Assembly: GCA_002381765.1 (NCBI GenBank)
Contig: DFXX01000059.1
Location: 1-5,519, forward strand
Source: Bacteriovoracaceae bacterium UBA4097
GTDB taxonomy: Bacteria; Bdellovibrionota; Bacteriovoracia; Bacteriovoracales; Bacteriovoracaceae
Direction: 5' to 3'
DNA length: 5,519 bases
Each line of letters begins with the position of its first letter. The first letter of the stretch is position 1. Both the position numbers and the translations under genes were made by a program. Positions 5,017 through 5,519 of this stretch are shown piece after piece. The notes under the pieces were generated by a model. The model saw only the letters and a list, made by a program, of their open reading frames with translations. It made no database searches and was not told where the DNA came from.

Positions 5017-5519
5017 TTATCTCCCTCCTAAATGATCCTTAAAAAATTTTTCTTTTGGTCTCTCCTGGTAATTTTGAGTAGCTTTAGCATTTCTAATATT
5101 CAAAAGATGTATGTCTTTTGGGTTAAAGGTTAGAAGAAGTGATTGTCCTATGTTAATAGATTTCAAAATATCAGGATGGCAGAAATACTCATTAGCTTCA
5201 CGCAAACTGCCCTTAGAAGACTCTGATCCTCCATCTGTCATAACGGTTTTCTTTTCTGAGAGGTATGTCCCAAACATACTGGCAAGCTTTTCAGCATTTT
5301 CTGAGTTCAGCTGTCTTTGAACAAACCAATTGGAAAATGATTCCATGAGCTGTTTCATGAGAATTTCTGATTCTGAAACCATTTCCATATCAGAATATGA
5401 TTGAACAGAAACTGTTAAATTGATTCCACTTGAACGTGCTTTATTCGCAAGATCAATAAAGTCAGGAAAAAGAACACTTCCTCCTTCATCAATGAAAATT
5501 CCTATAGAGTTTTTAATAG
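5017..5519 (-). CDS. Type IV coupling protein (TraD/TraG/VirD4-like ATPase), partial
   Basis: Only the last 166 codons are in the window; the frame stays open to the right edge, so the internal Met at 5388 is not the start. The visible part begins with a Walker B strand (GIFIDEGG, about 6-13 of the visible sequence), followed by FPDFIDLANKARSSGINLTVS and the sensor Gln in VSVQSYSDME, listed here in shortened form. Then come the ring-ATPase features: FSNWFVQRQLNSENAEKLAS, resembling the 'R-x-x-d-xx-tA' element, and a late SINIGQSLLLTFNP strand. Such hexameric inner-membrane ATPases link the relaxase-DNA complex to a type IV secretion channel. The N-terminal membrane anchor and Walker A lie outside. 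The stop codon TAA (5019-5017) is one base before the next gene, whose ribosome binding site lies in this gene's last codons. Confidence 0.9.
   Translation of the reverse strand, partial: IKNSIGIFIDEGGSVLFPDFIDLANKARSSGINLTVSVQSYSDMEMVSESEILMKQLMESFSNWFVQRQLNSENAEKLASMFGTYLSEKKTVMTDGGSESSKGSLREANEYFCHPDILKSINIGQSLLLTFNPKDIHLLNIRNAKATQNYQERPKEKFFKDHLGGR
5021..5029 (-). promoter_or_regulatory. Ribosome binding site inside the coupling protein gene
   Basis: AGGAGGGAG sits 5 nt upstream of the ATG at 5015, within the last codons of the coupling protein gene. It supports that start and shows that the two proteins are made from one transcript. Confidence 0.7.

Noticed and set aside
5111..5320. Plus-strand open frame antisense to the coupling protein
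   Set aside because: It overlaps conserved coupling-protein sequence and has no independent support.

Overview
The window is about 5.5 kb of low-GC bacterial DNA. Every gene I can support reads on the minus strand, and gene packing is tight, with strong AGGAGG-type ribosome binding sites. The host cannot be named from this sequence. A coupling protein of the TraD/TraG type, next to a replication-relaxation-like protein, suggests a Gram-negative host. A Bdellovibrionota-like low-GC lineage is only a guess. The content is that of one end of an integrative and conjugative (or mobilizable) element.

Reading in the direction of transcription (right to left), the layout is as follows. (1) 5519-5017 is the C-terminal part of a type IV coupling protein ATPase. 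(2) 5015-4278 is a winged-helix protein resembling the replication-relaxation family, coupled to the ATPase gene. (3) 4277-4010 is a gene-free stretch with a perfect 24-bp inverted repeat nested inside an 11-bp inverted repeat, beside a strongly pyrimidine-biased tract. It is the best candidate here for an oriT, replication origin or other cis-acting site. (4) 4009-1805 is a compact operon: a small basic protein of unknown function, a tail-less single-stranded-DNA-binding protein, an excisionase-like HTH protein and a tyrosine recombinase. It ends at a stem-loop at 1798-1769.

(5) After a 189-bp gap with a candidate promoter comes a separate two-gene unit: a DprA/Smf-like protein (1615-725) overlapping a phosphoribosyltransferase (728-96). 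This pairing matches what I recall of ShosTA-type toxin-antitoxin/anti-phage systems rather than housekeeping competence genes. Its place immediately beyond the integrase is typical of defence cargo at the edge of a mobile element.

Taken together, the right part would handle DNA processing and transfer, the middle operon would protect single strands and integrate or excise the element, and the left pair is probably cargo that defends the host or stabilizes the element. No tRNA, rRNA, CRISPR array or insertion sequence was recognized. The element's other end is outside the window, so attachment sites could not be defined.
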